Positions 35,257 through 45,377 of a DNA stretch of 64,000 bases are shown here, piece after piece. The notes under the pieces were generated by a model. The model was not told the DNA's origin, searched no databases, and saw only the letters and a program-made list of their open reading frames with translations. Each line of letters opens with the position of its first letter. Position 1 is the stretch's first letter. Source of the DNA: Phytopythium helicoides (taxonomy: Eukaryota; Oomycota; Peronosporomycetes; Pythiales; Pythiaceae); assembly GCA_024867545.1 (NCBI GenBank), contig JANFNE010000005.1:744001-808000 (forward strand). Reading direction: 5' to 3'. The position numbers and the translations under genes are program-made.

Positions 35257-36506
35257 ATGAGCTCCACCGCCGCTGCTTCTGCCGTCCCCCGCATGCCCTA
35301 CCGCTTCTTGGGCCGGTCCGGACTGCTCGTGTCGGCGCTGTCATTTGGCAGCTGGACGACGTTCGACTCGCAGCTCAACATCGACGCGGCGTACGAGCTC
35401 ATGGCACGCGCTTTTCGCCGAGGCGTCAACTTCTTCGACAACGCCGAGGCGTACGCTGAGGGAAAGTCCGAGGCCGTCATGGGAGCGTGTGTCGCGCGCG
35501 GCATCGAACGAGGCGTTTGGGCTCGCGAGGATCTGGTCATCACCACCAAGATCTTCTTCAGCGCCAAGGTGACGTCGGGCCCGAACGACCAGGGGCTGAG
35601 CCGCAAGCATGTCGTCGAAGGCACCAAGGCCTCGCTCAAGCGCTTTGGACTCGACTACGTCGACGTCTTGTTGTGCCACCGTCCAGACCCACGCACGCCT
35701 ATCGAGGAGACGGTAAGACTTCCGCTTGCTTTCGCCAACAAAACCGCTCTGACAGTGCTTTGGAATGCAGGTACGAGCCATGAACTTCGTCATTAGCCAG
35801 GGCTGGGCGCTCTACTGGGGAACGAGCGAGTGGAGTGCACAGGACGTGATCGAGGCGTGCGAGATCGCCGACCGCCTTGGCCTGATCCAACCGGTAAAGT
35901 TGCCAATTGAACAAGTGGAAATGTTGCAAACTGCTCACTTTATCGAAACAGGTGTGTGATCAGCCGCAGTACAACCTACTTGAGCGCTCCCGCGTCGAGT
36001 TCGAGTACGATGTGATTTACAAGGTACATATCAAGTCCACTTTGCTTGTCAACTTTGAAACTCATGCATGTACTTCGATGTAGAAATACGGCTATGGTCT
36101 CACGACGTGGTCGCCCCTAGCTTCCGGTGTGCTCACCGGAAAATACAGCAAGGGTGTGGTCCCCAAGGGCTCACGCATGGAGCTGCCGCGTATTAGCGCC
36201 ATGTACGGCTCCACGTTGGCCGAGACTGCCGACAAGGTGGATCAGTTGGGGGAGATTGCCAAGGAGATTGGCTGTACCACTGGGCAACTCGGTATTGCCT
36301 GGTGCGCATCCAACCCCCACGTTTCGACAGTTTTGCTGGGAGCGAAGAGTGCTGAGCAACTCGATGCCAACCTCGATGCGATTGCCTTTGTCGACAAGAT
36401 CACGCCTGAGGTGCGAGCTAAGATCGACAAGATCATTGATTTTCGCGTCAAGCAACTCCCGCGAGTGCCAGCGTACGTGCAGGCTACGCGTGAGAAGTGG
36501 CTCTAA
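35257..36506 (+). CDS. Aldo/keto reductase, Kv-beta (AKR6) type, copy A
   Basis: A cytosolic NADPH-dependent (beta/alpha)8 oxidoreductase related to the beta subunits of voltage-gated potassium channels and to bacterial YghZ-like enzymes. Exons are 35257-35712, 35771-35893, 35952-36023 and 36084-36506, giving 357 residues. The catalytic tetrad is visible: Asp and Tyr in [10 protein letters not shown], Lys in ITTKIFF and His in LLCHRPDP. The C-terminal cofactor region is VSTVLLGAKSAEQL. It is the most divergent member of the local array, for example with SFGSWTTFDSQLN and a tail of FRVKQLPRVPAYVQ. It lacks the intron present before GSR in most copies. It is separated from the rest of the array by 7 kb holding four other genes. 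The substrate is unknown. Confidence 0.9.
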
Positions 36507-36550
36507 TGGGTTGAGTCTAGAAGTTTGTGTAAGAGGTTCACCAAGTCACT

Positions 36551-38910
36551 CTATTGCTTTGGTTTACTGGAAAAGAAAGTGTTGATGCGATTCTTCTGAA
36601 GACGCGGTGTTGCTTTTGTTTTCTTTTTGGGTGGCGGGCTCATTTGTCCTCTTCCTTCGATGCAGGCGTCTATGTGTGTGTTGACTGCTATGATATTGGT
36701 CACGCTCAGTGAACGCCCACAAATTGGACATGGTTGGAATTCATCAATAGATGAACGCGGCGCAGTCTCTACGAATGCGTCCATGACTGAAGTCGTCACT
36801 TTCCTGGCGCCTGTCATCGATGTGGGTGGAACTATCGGAGACATATCCATACTCGCTTCGCCACTGGTAAATTGCTTGATTGCAAGCTGCTTCTTTTGGT
36901 CGTTCTTGTCGCCGCTCTTAGCGCAAAGATCAGCGCTCTTGGCGCAAAGATCAACTAGATTGGATGCACGCACTCCCATGAGCCGCAAAGTGACCGGTAA
37001 CTCCTTGCGCAACAGATCGACCGCAGCCTCAAAGAGTTGGTCGCTGGTCGAGATCGTTGTTGCGAGCGACACTGACCGGGATCTGATGGTGAAGTCGACA
37101 AGCTTCAACTTCAGCGTCACATTGCGCGCACCTGAGTGTGCCTTTGCGAGATCTCGTGAAAGCCAATCGCAAATCTCGCGACACTTGCGCTCAAGTTTAT
37201 CAGGATCACTCATATCGCGAAATGTACGCTCGCGACTAAAGCTCTTCCGGGCTGCTTCTTCGTGTCGCGGTTGCTGGATTCCGAGCGATGTGCGCAGCAA
37301 CCACGATGCAGTTTTATCCGAGAAGACATGGAAGATAGCGACACGCTGGTCATACAGCTCTTTTCCATTTGTGACACCTAGAGCTGCGAGGGTCTTCTCC
37401 ATGACCTTCCCGATGCCACCAATCTTGCGCACTGGCAAATTTTGAACAAAATTGACGACATCTTGGCGCGTGAACGGAAGCACGTACTGACCATTTGGCT
37501 TGTTCATGTCGGAGCAGACCTGAAGTTCGGCAGAACGAAGTTAGCTGTTGTCCATGGTGTGTACCGCGAAATCTTAATTCGGCAGTGCCTACCTTGGCGA
37601 GCATCGTGTTGCACGCGATTCCAGCACTTGCTGTAAGCTCAGTCACTTCGAATATTTTGCGCCTCATTTCGGCCACTATTGCGGACGCGACGTCGAGTCG
37701 ACATGAAGGCGGTACAGGAGCATTTATACTTACCCGGCGTCTCTTTCGATGGCGAACACTCCGTGTGAGGCGGTCGAACGCATATCTCAGCTTTTTCTTG
37801 GTCTTCGACACTTGCAGGCTCAGCATTGCCCGTGGCAGCCTTAACATCTACGCCCTCGTCACCAGTGTCCTCACTACCATCGGAGTCGTCCTCCCATTCC
37901 TCCATTTCGAGCTCTTCACTATGAGATGCAGAGTCCGCATCCTCATTGATCTCATCTCCGCTGTTGATCGCTGCGTATCGTTGCCAATTGGCGGCCATGT
38001 AGTCTGTAATGTCGAGACACGCCTCGTCAAGGCTGAAAGCTGAGAAGTTGGGATCGTATTGTGCAAACACTGCGCGGATCTGCTTCGCCACCTTTGTGTA
38101 CTTGTCAAAGTTTGGAGGCACAAAAACCAGCGACGGGCACAGCTCCTTCCCGATGAAACCTGGCATGGCAGCGCGGACACCAAATTTGCGTGCGGCGTAG
38201 TTGGTTGTGGAGATCATGCTAAGTCCTCCAACCGCGAGCGGCACGTCCCGAAGTGATGGGTTATCTCTCATCTCGACGGCAGCGTAGAACATGTCCATAT
38301 CGACAACCACGATGGTTCTCGCGAGCGTGCGGGCGCTTTCCAGCTTGGCTATGTGACGGTCGATCTCGATTGAAAGCCTCTCTCTGCGTGCGCGGGAGAG
38401 CTGCGCGAGCTTGGCCTGCATGTCTTGGATACGCGCCTCAACGCGTTCATTCTGGCGCAGCGAGTTCTGGAAGAAGGCCGAGTCCTTGGACATTTCATAC
38501 ACGACCTGCTGCACGTGGGTGGCGTCCACGGCCTGCATGCCTGCCTTTGCGTTCGTGAACACGAACAGCTCTCGCCCAAGCCGCGCCACGCGGTCAGCGT
38601 CCTCCGCCTTGGCGTTGGCTTCACCTGCGATCGCTGAGCTACCGCTGGCATCTTTAGCTTCATCAATCGTTGCAGGGCGAATCTCAGCACTTGCAGCTTC
38701 GTTTTGAGCTGCCGATCGCTCGCTCGAGTCCTTGGCTTGGTCCTGGGTCGCTGAGCGATCGCTTGGGGCTACAGCTTGGCTCGACTTCATGGTGCTGCGA
38801 GGCTGACAGTCAGGCAATGCGGAGCCGGAGCGGCATGGCGAGGCCACCGGAACAGCAAACCCCCGGGCAGATGTATTTTCGAGCGCAGGTTTTCCCGCGA
38901 ACCGTGACAT
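36551..38910 (-). CDS. POLK: DNA polymerase kappa (Y-family translesion polymerase)
   Basis: A nuclear translesion polymerase of the DinB/kappa branch. Exons are 38910-37593 and 37519-36551. The kappa-specific N-clasp precedes the palm: FTNAKAGMQAVDATHVQQVV, then VVVDMDMFYAAVEMRDNP (first catalytic Asp), YAARKFGVRAAMPGFIGKEL, and SAFSLDEACLDIT (second Asp-Glu pair). LPVRKIGGIGKVMEKTLAALG is the thumb HhH motif, and the little-finger domain follows. The C-terminus has one UBZ-type zinc finger, CPICGRSLSVTNIIAVNTHI with a distal Cys, and ends with a PIP-box-like NRINTFF for PCNA contact. An acidic insert (EEWEDDSDGSEDTGDEG) interrupts the palm. One base too many near 37733-37735 (CCC) shifts the frame before LDVASAIVAEMRRKI. 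The gene lies tail-to-tail with reductase A, 44 bases apart. Confidence 0.92.
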
Positions 38911-39047
38911 TCCATCTGCAATTGGCGCGTAATCTCTATAATCCGGAATGAATGGTGCATTAGATCACCATTTTACTTCCCATTTGTATGAGATTCATAT
39001 GCACATGCTATTTTGGTTAAATATGCCGCCCACGCCGCCATGACGCG

Positions 39048-39881
39048 CTAGATGCCTGCGAGGTCGAGCGCCTCGAGCGCGCGAGAGAGCTGCGGGAGGT
39101 TCTCGAGCGTGGCGTCGTCCAGCATGGAAGCTTCTCCGTCGTCGGCGCCGTCGGCCGCGTCCATGCCGAGCAGTGCGCGCGCTCGGCCGGGGTCCTCGAA
39201 CTGGCGCAGGATGGCCTCGGCCTTGTCGCCCTCGGTCTCCCACTTGAGGCTGGCAGCTCCACTGGCGCCGCCCGCCGCTGCGCCGTCTACGAGCGTAGCG
39301 GCCGTGATCTCGAGGTCGGGCTGGTGCACGATCATGGTCGGGTGCTTGGTGACGCGCACGCCGTTCCATAGCCAGCGCGGCGCGTCGGCCGTGACGACGA
39401 TCTCCTCCGAGAAGGACGCGAGGTACTCGGACTCGTCCTTCTCGATGCCGTGGTCGCGCGTGAAGCGGCAGAACTCGGAGACGGTGGCGACCTTGGTCCA
39501 GTTCTGCAGCTTGCGCAGCACCATGACGATGATGCCCGTGACGTTGGCACCGTCGAGGCAGTGCAGGTACAGCGGCAGGTTCTCTCGCTTGATGAGCAGC
39601 TGGACGATCTGGCAGACGGTGGCGGGCGAGACCGTGACGTTGTCGGACGTGAACTTCTCGGCGAAGAAGTGGTAGTTGAGGATCTTCTCGCCGGCGCAGA
39701 AGGCCGCGAGGTCGGTCGTCGGCGGCTCGGGCACCACGGACACGATCGTCTTGAGCTGCAGCCGCGTGAGGAAGCGGAAGTTCTTGAGCGTCGGGTACGA
39801 CCCGCGGTACAGCCCCTCCTGCACTGTGCTGAAGCGGAACGGCGGGATCAGCGCCGGCACCGGCACGTTCATGGCCGCCAC
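39048..39881 (-). CDS. Atypical dual-specificity/tyrosine phosphatase of the Siw14/Oca6 family, probably inactive
   Basis: A 277-residue intronless protein of the plant-and-fungi atypical DSP family. Family features are PPFRFSTVQEGLYRGSYPT near the N-terminus, LKTIVSVVPE, and the P-loop region LYLHCLDGANVTGIIVMVLR. In active members the loop is HCx5R; here His and Cys are present, but the Arg position is Val (CLDGANV). The phosphate-binding Arg is thus missing and catalysis is doubtful, as in some Oca4/Oca6 proteins. The C-terminal third is Ala/Asp-rich and not conserved. Active members dephosphorylate inositol pyrophosphates, so a regulatory role in that pathway is possible but inferred. It faces away from the RING gene, with a 454-bp shared upstream region. 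Confidence 0.85.
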   Translation of the reverse strand: MAAMNVPVPALIPPFRFSTVQEGLYRGSYPTLKNFRFLTRLQLKTIVSVVPEPPTTDLAAFCAGEKILNYHFFAEKFTSDNVTVSPATVCQIVQLLIKRENLPLYLHCLDGANVTGIIVMVLRKLQNWTKVATVSEFCRFTRDHGIEKDESEYLASFSEEIVVTADAPRWLWNGVRVTKHPTMIVHQPDLEITAATLVDGAAAGGASGAASLKWETEGDKAEAILRQFEDPGRARALLGMDAADGADDGEASMLDDATLENLPQLSRALEALDLAGI

Positions 39882-40335
39882 TCGCGAAATGGGGAGCTAC
39901 GAAAGCGCGGATATGCGGAAATTACACATGTAGACGAGTGGGAGCGACAGAAAGTGCGTGCATCGTGAAATTTGTTGCTCTCCACGGCGCGAACTGGATC
40001 CTTTGGGCGAGCGCGGCGGCGCATGGAGGGCCTTGACGGCGTCTCCAGCTCCCGCAGACGCCTCGCCGCGCCCTCCCTTCCACCCGCCGCCGCCGTCTCG
40101 CGCCCCAAGCCGCGGCGTTCCGACGCACTCCGCCCCACCCGCCCACGATGTAGCACATTTTGTCACGACTCAGGACACCAAGACGAGACATCGAAGGCAG
40201 CGGGCCAGTATTCGGAGCGGTGATGACACATGCAGCCCCCTCGGCACTTGACCATCCTCGCCGGCCTGGAAGCCTCGCCTGGAAGCTAAACCGCCTGGAA
40301 GCTAAACCGCCTGGAAGCCAAACCGCCTGGAAGCC
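39882..40335. promoter_or_regulatory. Divergent promoter region, phosphatase / RING gene
   Basis: The 454 bases between opposed start codons. The middle is very GC-rich (about 40005-40150). The end next to the RING gene is a minisatellite listed separately. Open frames here on both strands are Ala/Arg-rich and not convincing. Confidence 0.4.
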
Positions 40336-40338
40336 ATG
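40264..40338 (+). repeat. 16-bp minisatellite running into the RING start codon
   Basis: Unit CGCCTGGAAGCTAAAC occurs about five times (first and last partial or diverged), with CT/CC variation in the third quarter. The last unit reads CGCCTGGAAGCCATG, so its end is the proposed ATG at 40336-40338. The array therefore forms the immediate 5' leader. Confidence 0.85.
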
Positions 40339-41112
40339 TTCGTGATGGTGAGCGCGTCCGACAACCCGTGGGTGGTGGCGCTGCTGCTGCTCGTGCAGGT
40401 GGTCATCCCGCTGCTGCAGAGCTCGGCGGGCAGCGAGAGCTCCTACGCGCTCAACATCGCCGCGCTCTTCCTGCTCGGGCTCTCGGCGCTCACGCTGCTC
40501 AAGCTCTTCCGCTTCGGCCGCGTGCTCTACCAGCTGCGTGGACGGGTGCGTGCTCGCGTCGCTGTTGCCATTGCTGTAGCTTCTCTGCGCTGCTCTAACG
40601 ATCTCGTCGATCTCGTCGCGCAGCACCCCGAGATGAGCTGGGGATCCTTCTTCCGAGAAGCCTACCGCCAGGTGGCGGCCGCCGCGGCGCAGAGAGACGC
40701 CGGCGCAGCGAACGCGCGCGCGCAGGCGGGTGGCGCGCCCGGCGCTGACCGCTTCGGCCGCATCACGCGCGTGATCCAGGTGATGCCCACCGAGGAGTTC
40801 AAGACGCCAGCCGAGCTGCAGAACGCCAACACCCACGAGCTCAAGGAGCGCCTGCGCCGCCGAGAAGTCGACTTCTCCGGGTGCGTGGAGCGCTCCGAGC
40901 TCGTGGAGCTGCTCGTGCGCTTCCGCGGCGGGCCGTCCAACAACGACACGTGCTGCATCTGCTGTGAAGAGTACCAGTCGGGCGACGCGCTGCGCCTGCT
41001 GCGCAAGTGCAAGCACGAGTTCCACCTCGAGTGCCTCGACAAGTGGGCCTTCACCTCGGTCAGCACCGAGCGCGCACCCTCCTGCCCGCTCTGCAACCAG
41101 GCGCTCGAGTGA
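40336..41112 (+). CDS. Membrane-anchored RING-H2 E3 ubiquitin ligase
   Basis: The N-terminus has two hydrophobic helices (VVALLLLVQVVIPLL and YALNIAALFLLGLSALTLL) that should insert in an endomembrane. The region THELKERLRRREVDFSGCVE resembles a SAP-like helical motif as in the ARMET/MANF C-terminus. The C-terminus is a RING-H2 finger: CICCEEY, then CKHEFHLECLDKW, then CPLC, with a longer-than-usual spacer before the last pair. An intron at 40546-40623 is likely: it has GT-AG ends, 78 bases, no stop and a non-conserved Val/Ala-rich translation. Removing it joins LRGR to HPEMSWGSFF and gives 232 residues. Such proteins ubiquitinate membrane clients; the target is unknown. Confidence 0.8.
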   Translation: MFVMVSASDNPWVVALLLLVQVVIPLLQSSAGSESSYALNIAALFLLGLSALTLLKLFRFGRVLYQLRGRVRARVAVAIAVASLRCSNDLVDLVAQHPEMSWGSFFREAYRQVAAAAAQRDAGAANARAQAGGAPGADRFGRITRVIQVMPTEEFKTPAELQNANTHELKERLRRREVDFSGCVERSELVELLVRFRGGPSNNDTCCICCEEYQSGDALRLLRKCKHEFHLECLDKWAFTSVSTERAPSCPLCNQALE

Positions 41113-41411
41113 GCTGCAGCCCGCTGTGACCTGGCGCTCACGCGTCGAGCTGCCCTCGGCTCCTCCCCAGTCTTGGCACCGACCCGTCGGGCCCCTGCCT
41201 CGTGCAGTCCACTAATCTATATCTATGAAAACGTGTCTCCATGCGTTGCGTTGCCCCCACGTCGCCATGAAGCGCTCCTGCTGATGCCACGCAGGACGCC
41301 ATGGTGGTTGTCAATCAAACCTACTTCTCAACATCCGTCCATACAAACTCCAAGTTTAGCAGCCTAGGTTTTTTATTCCGGCACCTGGACACCTCGCCAC
41401 CACAAGCCATC

Positions 41412-43026
41412 ATGGTGCTCCGCTCCGCTTCTCGTGCGTCTCCGTTTGCCCGCACCCGCCGCCTAACGCAGCTGACCGCCGTCTCCTTCTCTCTCTCTGT
41501 GGCTGCGGACGACCAGGCGCGCTTAGCAGCGCGAGCGCGACGCAGCAGCCCAGGCGTACGTGGCGACTCGACGCGACCGCCTGTCTCGGAGGCTAACGCT
41601 TGCTGTGACTGCCAGTCGCGCTCTTCTCCTACGGCGAGGGCTTCCTGGGCTCGCTCGGCACTGGGAGCTACGCTGATGCGCCCGAGCCCACGCAGCTGCC
41701 GGCCACGACCGAGCTCAGCGTCAAGCAGCTCTCCGCCGGATGGTTCGGCTCTGTGGCGCTGTCTTCGTGCTGCTTGGACACTGGTATTGACGCTTGGACG
41801 TTGCTCGGCACTAACGCAGGGCGCACGCGGGCTTCGTGACGGACGAAGGCGAGGCGTTCATCTACGGCCGCACGCACTCGTTCCGCGACGTGATCCGGTC
41901 GACCAACATCCAGCGCATCGCGCCGTCGCTCGTGTCCTTCCTCAACCACTTCACGCAGGTGCGCGGAGTGGACACGCTGCTACCGGCTATGCTGGAGCTC
42001 CCGGAAGGCGAGCGTGTGGCCAAGATCGTGTGCTCAGCGGCACTAACGCTGCTGCTGACCGAGAGCGGCAAGCTCTTCACGCTCGGCGCCAACGGATACG
42101 GGCAGTGCGGCGTCGGCAAAGAAAGCGTGAGCGTGCAGCTGCCCGAGCACGTCCCGCTTGACGGCGACCGCGTAGTGGACATTGCTGCAGGCTTTCAGCA
42201 CGGCCTGGCCGTGACCGAGAGCGGCACAGTCTTTTCGTGGGGAAAGGGCGAGCGCGGACAACTCGGCTACGGCAATGCGAACGTGAGCGCGCCACAGGAG
42301 ATCATTGCGCTCAAGGGGACGAAGATTTCTCAAGTCAGCGCGGGCTTCAACCACTCGAGCGCTCTGAGCGGTACGATCTTTGAAGTTTGGAGCATTTTGG
42401 TTTGAACTGACATGGTGAGAGTACAGCGGACGGCGAGCTCTTTCTGTGGGGCAAGCTGCTAAACCCCAAGGGCAAGGATGAGAACGACGGCGACCAGATC
42501 ACGCCGCGGCTCATGCGCACCAGCGATGCAGTGAAGCACCTGAAGTGCAGCCACTTCCACACGACCTTCATCACAGGTGGCGACTGGCGTGCAGTCCAAA
42601 GCGCTTCAACATGGAAACTGATTAGTCGCTGTGGGGCTTGGCTGAGCAGGTGATGACAAGGTGTGGGTCGTGGGTCGCACACCGTCGGGGCGCCAGGAGA
42701 GCAAGGACTTTGCACACGTGTCGTCGGCCATGCACGCGACTCCGTTCCAGATCACAGACGACTCCAAGTTCCGCGCGCAGGACGTGGTGAGCATGGGCAA
42801 GGGCGTCAACAGCTCAGTTTTCACGACCCGTGAGTGTGCTTGTAGCTGTGCCATCATGGCTCGGTGGCCTCACTGCCTGTTCCTGTTGTTCACAGGCGAC
42901 GGCCACGCGTTCGAGTGGAACTTCACGACGGGCATCACGCCGATTGACAAGCTCTCGGGGCTGCGAGTCTCGGTGGTTGAGAGCGGTTTCCGCTACCACC
43001 TCGCTCTCGCACAGACCCCGAAGTAG
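41412..43026 (+). CDS. RCC1-repeat beta-propeller protein
   Basis: Exons 41412-41433, 41616-41760, 41820-42370, 42427-42576, 42650-42829 and 42896-43026 join in phase to 392 residues. RCC1-type blades are repeated: SAGWFGSVALAHAG, LFTLGANGYGQCGVG, AAGFQHGLAVTESGTVFSWG, KGERGQLGYG and SAGFNHSSAL. Later blades are weaker (ELFLWGKLL, KVWVVGRTPSG, RYHLALAQTPK). RCC1-like propellers act as exchange factors or protein-binding platforms; nothing here ties it to Ran specifically. The first exon of 22 bases (MVLRSAS) is the least certain part: it was chosen because it supplies a phase-1 donor (GTGCGT) to the acceptor at 41615. Introns 2-5 are 55-75 bases with clean GT-AG ends. Confidence 0.82.
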
Positions 43027-43456
43027 GGAGAGCAAGCGAATCGTGCACGACGAGTGCGAGCCAGCAAACTTAGAGCAATGAACAATCGTGGAGTTCTACA
43101 TGTAGGATCGTGCTTGCCCACCCTGATCTCGGTGCCATGGTACGCATAGCTCCGTCTATGAGCCGATGGCCATGGCTGATGAGTGGGCGTGCAAAGATCG
43201 GATTGATCAGCAAACGGCGAGGTTCAAGTCGTGCTCACTGCCGCCCAGTATGTCGTTGGCCGCTTCGTCATCAATCTGGCTGACGCAATGCGCATGGAGT
43301 GACAGACAGCGAGAAAGTGAGCCCGTGGCAGGCGCGCAACTCGGTGACGCGGCAGCTGGAGCTTCTTCCCGCTTCGTTGCTCCATTGCTCGGGCTCTCCA
43401 TCTCCCACTTCCGCTTTTGATCCCTCCGAGTCAATCGCTCCGCCTGCTTGACAACA
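43027..43456. other. Spacer upstream of reductase B
   Basis: Contains the RCC1-gene 3' end and the promoter side of reductase B. A pyrimidine-rich stretch TCTCCATCTCCCACTTCCGC around 43396-43415 could be the initiation region. No other feature is seen. Confidence 0.4.
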
Positions 43457-44730
43457 ATGGCCGCTCCTGCCCCCGCGCACAAGATGAAGTATCGCTTCCT
43501 CGGGAACTCGGGCCTGCTGGTCTCGACGCTGTCGTTCGGCTCGTGGGTCACGTTCGACACGCAGCTCGACTTCGAGAAGGCCTACTCCATCATGGAGCAC
43601 GCCTACAAGAACGGCGTCAACTTCTTCGACAACGCCGAGGCCTACGCCAAGGGCCAGTCGGAGGTCATCATGGGCAAGGTCATCAAGGCCGGCATCGAGC
43701 GCAAGCTCTGGGAGCGCGAGGACCTCGTCATCTCCACCAAGATCTTCTGGGGAACCAAGCCCGGCCCGAACGACATTGGCTGCAGCCGCAAGCACATCAT
43801 CGAGGGCGTCAAGGCCTCGCTCAAGCGCTTCGACCAGGACTACGTCGACCTCATCTTCTGCCACCGCCCCGACCCGCGCACGCCCATCGAGGAGACCGTG
43901 CGCGCCATGAACTTCGTCATTGAGCAGGGCTGGGCCTTCTACTGGGGCACCAGCGAGTGGAACGCGCATGACATCATCGAGGCGTGCGAGATCGCCGACC
44001 GCCTCGGCCTGATCCGTCCGGTCCGTGCTTGTACATCTGGTGACTGGCGCTCAAATCGCATGATCGACTGACTTCTACCTTTGCTCAGATCTTCGACCAG
44101 CCGCAGTACCACATCCTCGAGCGCTCGCGTGTCGACTACGACTTCGTCAACCTGTACAAGGTACTTTTGTGATCGCCGCCTTGTGCTGGCTCCGTTGGTT
44201 TTGTGTACTCATCGGCATGGTGTGTGTTTCGCCGAGTAGAAGTACAACTACGGTCTTACGACGTGGTCGCCGCTTGCGTCGGGTATTCTGACGGGCAAGT
44301 ACAGCAAGGGCATCCCGGAGGTACGAGTTTACATAGATTCATCTCAATTCGCACAATGAACGAAGGCTAACACCAAGCGAATTGCCAACAGGGATCGCGT
44401 CTGTCGCTCCCGGGCTACAAGCAGATGCTGTCGAACGGCCTCGAGGAGAAGGTTGCTAAGGCGGACAAGCTCGCTGAGATCGCGAAGGAGGTCGGCTGCT
44501 CACTGGCGCAGCTCTCGATTGCCTGGTGCGCCGCCAATGAGCACGTGTCGACGGTCATCCTTGGTGCTACGAGCATCCAGCAGCTGGACGAGAACCTGAA
44601 GGCGATTGAGTTCGTCGACAAGATCACGCCGGAGGTGCGCGCCAAGATCGACGCCATTGTTGACTTCCGTCCCAAGGTCGTTCCTCGCGCTGAGCCCGTG
44701 GTCTACAACCTTCGTGAGAAGTGGCTCTAA
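43457..44730 (+). CDS. Aldo/keto reductase, Kv-beta (AKR6) type, copy B
   Basis: Exons 43457-44020, 44089-44160, 44240-44320 and 44392-44730 give 351 residues. The tetrad is Asp58 and Tyr63 ([10 protein letters not shown]), Lys95 (VISTKIFWG) and His136 (IFCHRPDP). Animal Kv-beta has Asn at the last position, so this protein keeps the classical AKR His. MYWGTS-like [22 protein letters not shown] and [16 protein letters not shown] are the cofactor-side motifs. It lacks the intron before VRAMN that copies A, D, E, F, H and J have. Start ATG 43457 follows an in-frame TTG. It is closest to copy D and, like D, is followed about 370 bases later by the small Q/K-rich gene in the same orientation. Confidence 0.93.
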
Positions 44731-44975
44731 GCGTGGTGTAGGAGTCTTGTGATCATGTGACCCCCGCTTGTTGCTAACATGGTGTGCTTGTCGCCACTCT
44801 CAATGGAAGCTGAACAAATCTGATGAACCATGTTGAAGATTGTTTTCTGTTTGTGCAAAATGTTCACACAGCATGGTTTATCTTGAGGTAGGATCGCAGA
44901 AACAACCCAATCTCAGCTCGGCTTCGCCTTCAGCTGCCAATGCTATCTTGGGCGGATCAGTTTCCGCCGAGACAG

Positions 44976-45020
44976 AATAAAAAGATGCCCACGCACTCGC
45001 AGCCTCTTCACTTCCACCTC
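44976..45020 (+). promoter_or_regulatory. TATA-like box plus initiator-like element of the small Q/K-rich gene
   Basis: AATAAAAAG at 44976-44984 lies about 30 bases before TCACTTCCACCTC (45008-45020), an initiator-like sequence. The spacing fits a TATA/Inr core promoter, and ATG 45099 is about 90 bases further on. TATA-like boxes are otherwise rare here. Confidence 0.4.
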
Positions 45021-45098
45021 ATTGCAGCAATTGCAGTCCAGCACTCAAGCAACCAACAAGCCTCCTTCAAGCTCTCTTCGCCCTAAGCTCAAGTCACC

Positions 45099-45377
45099 AT
45101 GGGCCGCAAGAACAACAAGGGAACCAAGCAGACACAGGCTCAGACTCCGTCGACGCCTGCCCAGCAGCCCGCCAAGCAGCAGACTTCGAAGCAGGAGCAG
45201 AAGTCCATGCCGGAGAAGAAGTCTCAGTCGTCGGCTCCGACTCCGGCTCCGCAGCAGAAGCCGCAGTCGGCGAAGCAGTCGAAGCAGCAGCAGGATCAGT
45301 CGAAGCCGCAGTCTGGCAAGCAGCAGGAGCAGTCGAAGCCGCAATCTGCGAAGGGCAAGAAGGGCGGCAAGAAGTAG
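45099..45377 (+). CDS. Small Q/K/S/P-rich disordered protein, copy 1
   Basis: A 92-residue protein starting MGRKNNKGTKQ and ending AKGKKGGKK. Between these the sequence is almost only Q, K, S, P, A, T and E, with a repeated core QSKPQSxKQQ. No hydrophobic segment or known domain is present, so it should be disordered, strongly basic and able to bind nucleic acid or a ribosome surface; that is inference. Reality as a gene is supported by a near-identical second copy on the other strand at 50308-50586, with only three substitutions (P/S, S/P, G/A) plus a conserved leader of about 70 bases. An AATAAA lies downstream at about 45450. Confidence 0.75.
   Translation: MGRKNNKGTKQTQAQTPSTPAQQPAKQQTSKQEQKSMPEKKSQSSAPTPAPQQKPQSAKQSKQQQDQSKPQSGKQQEQSKPQSAKGKKGGKK

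Larger units (their letters stand above)
43457..45377 (+). repeat. Inverted segmental duplication, left arm (mate 50308-52219)
   Basis: Reductase B followed by small gene copy 1 on the plus strand mirrors reductase D followed by small gene copy 2 on the minus strand. Spacers are 368 and 370 bases. Coding parts are highly similar, spacers only next to the small gene. The arms enclose the SANT gene and reductase C. Confidence 0.75.
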
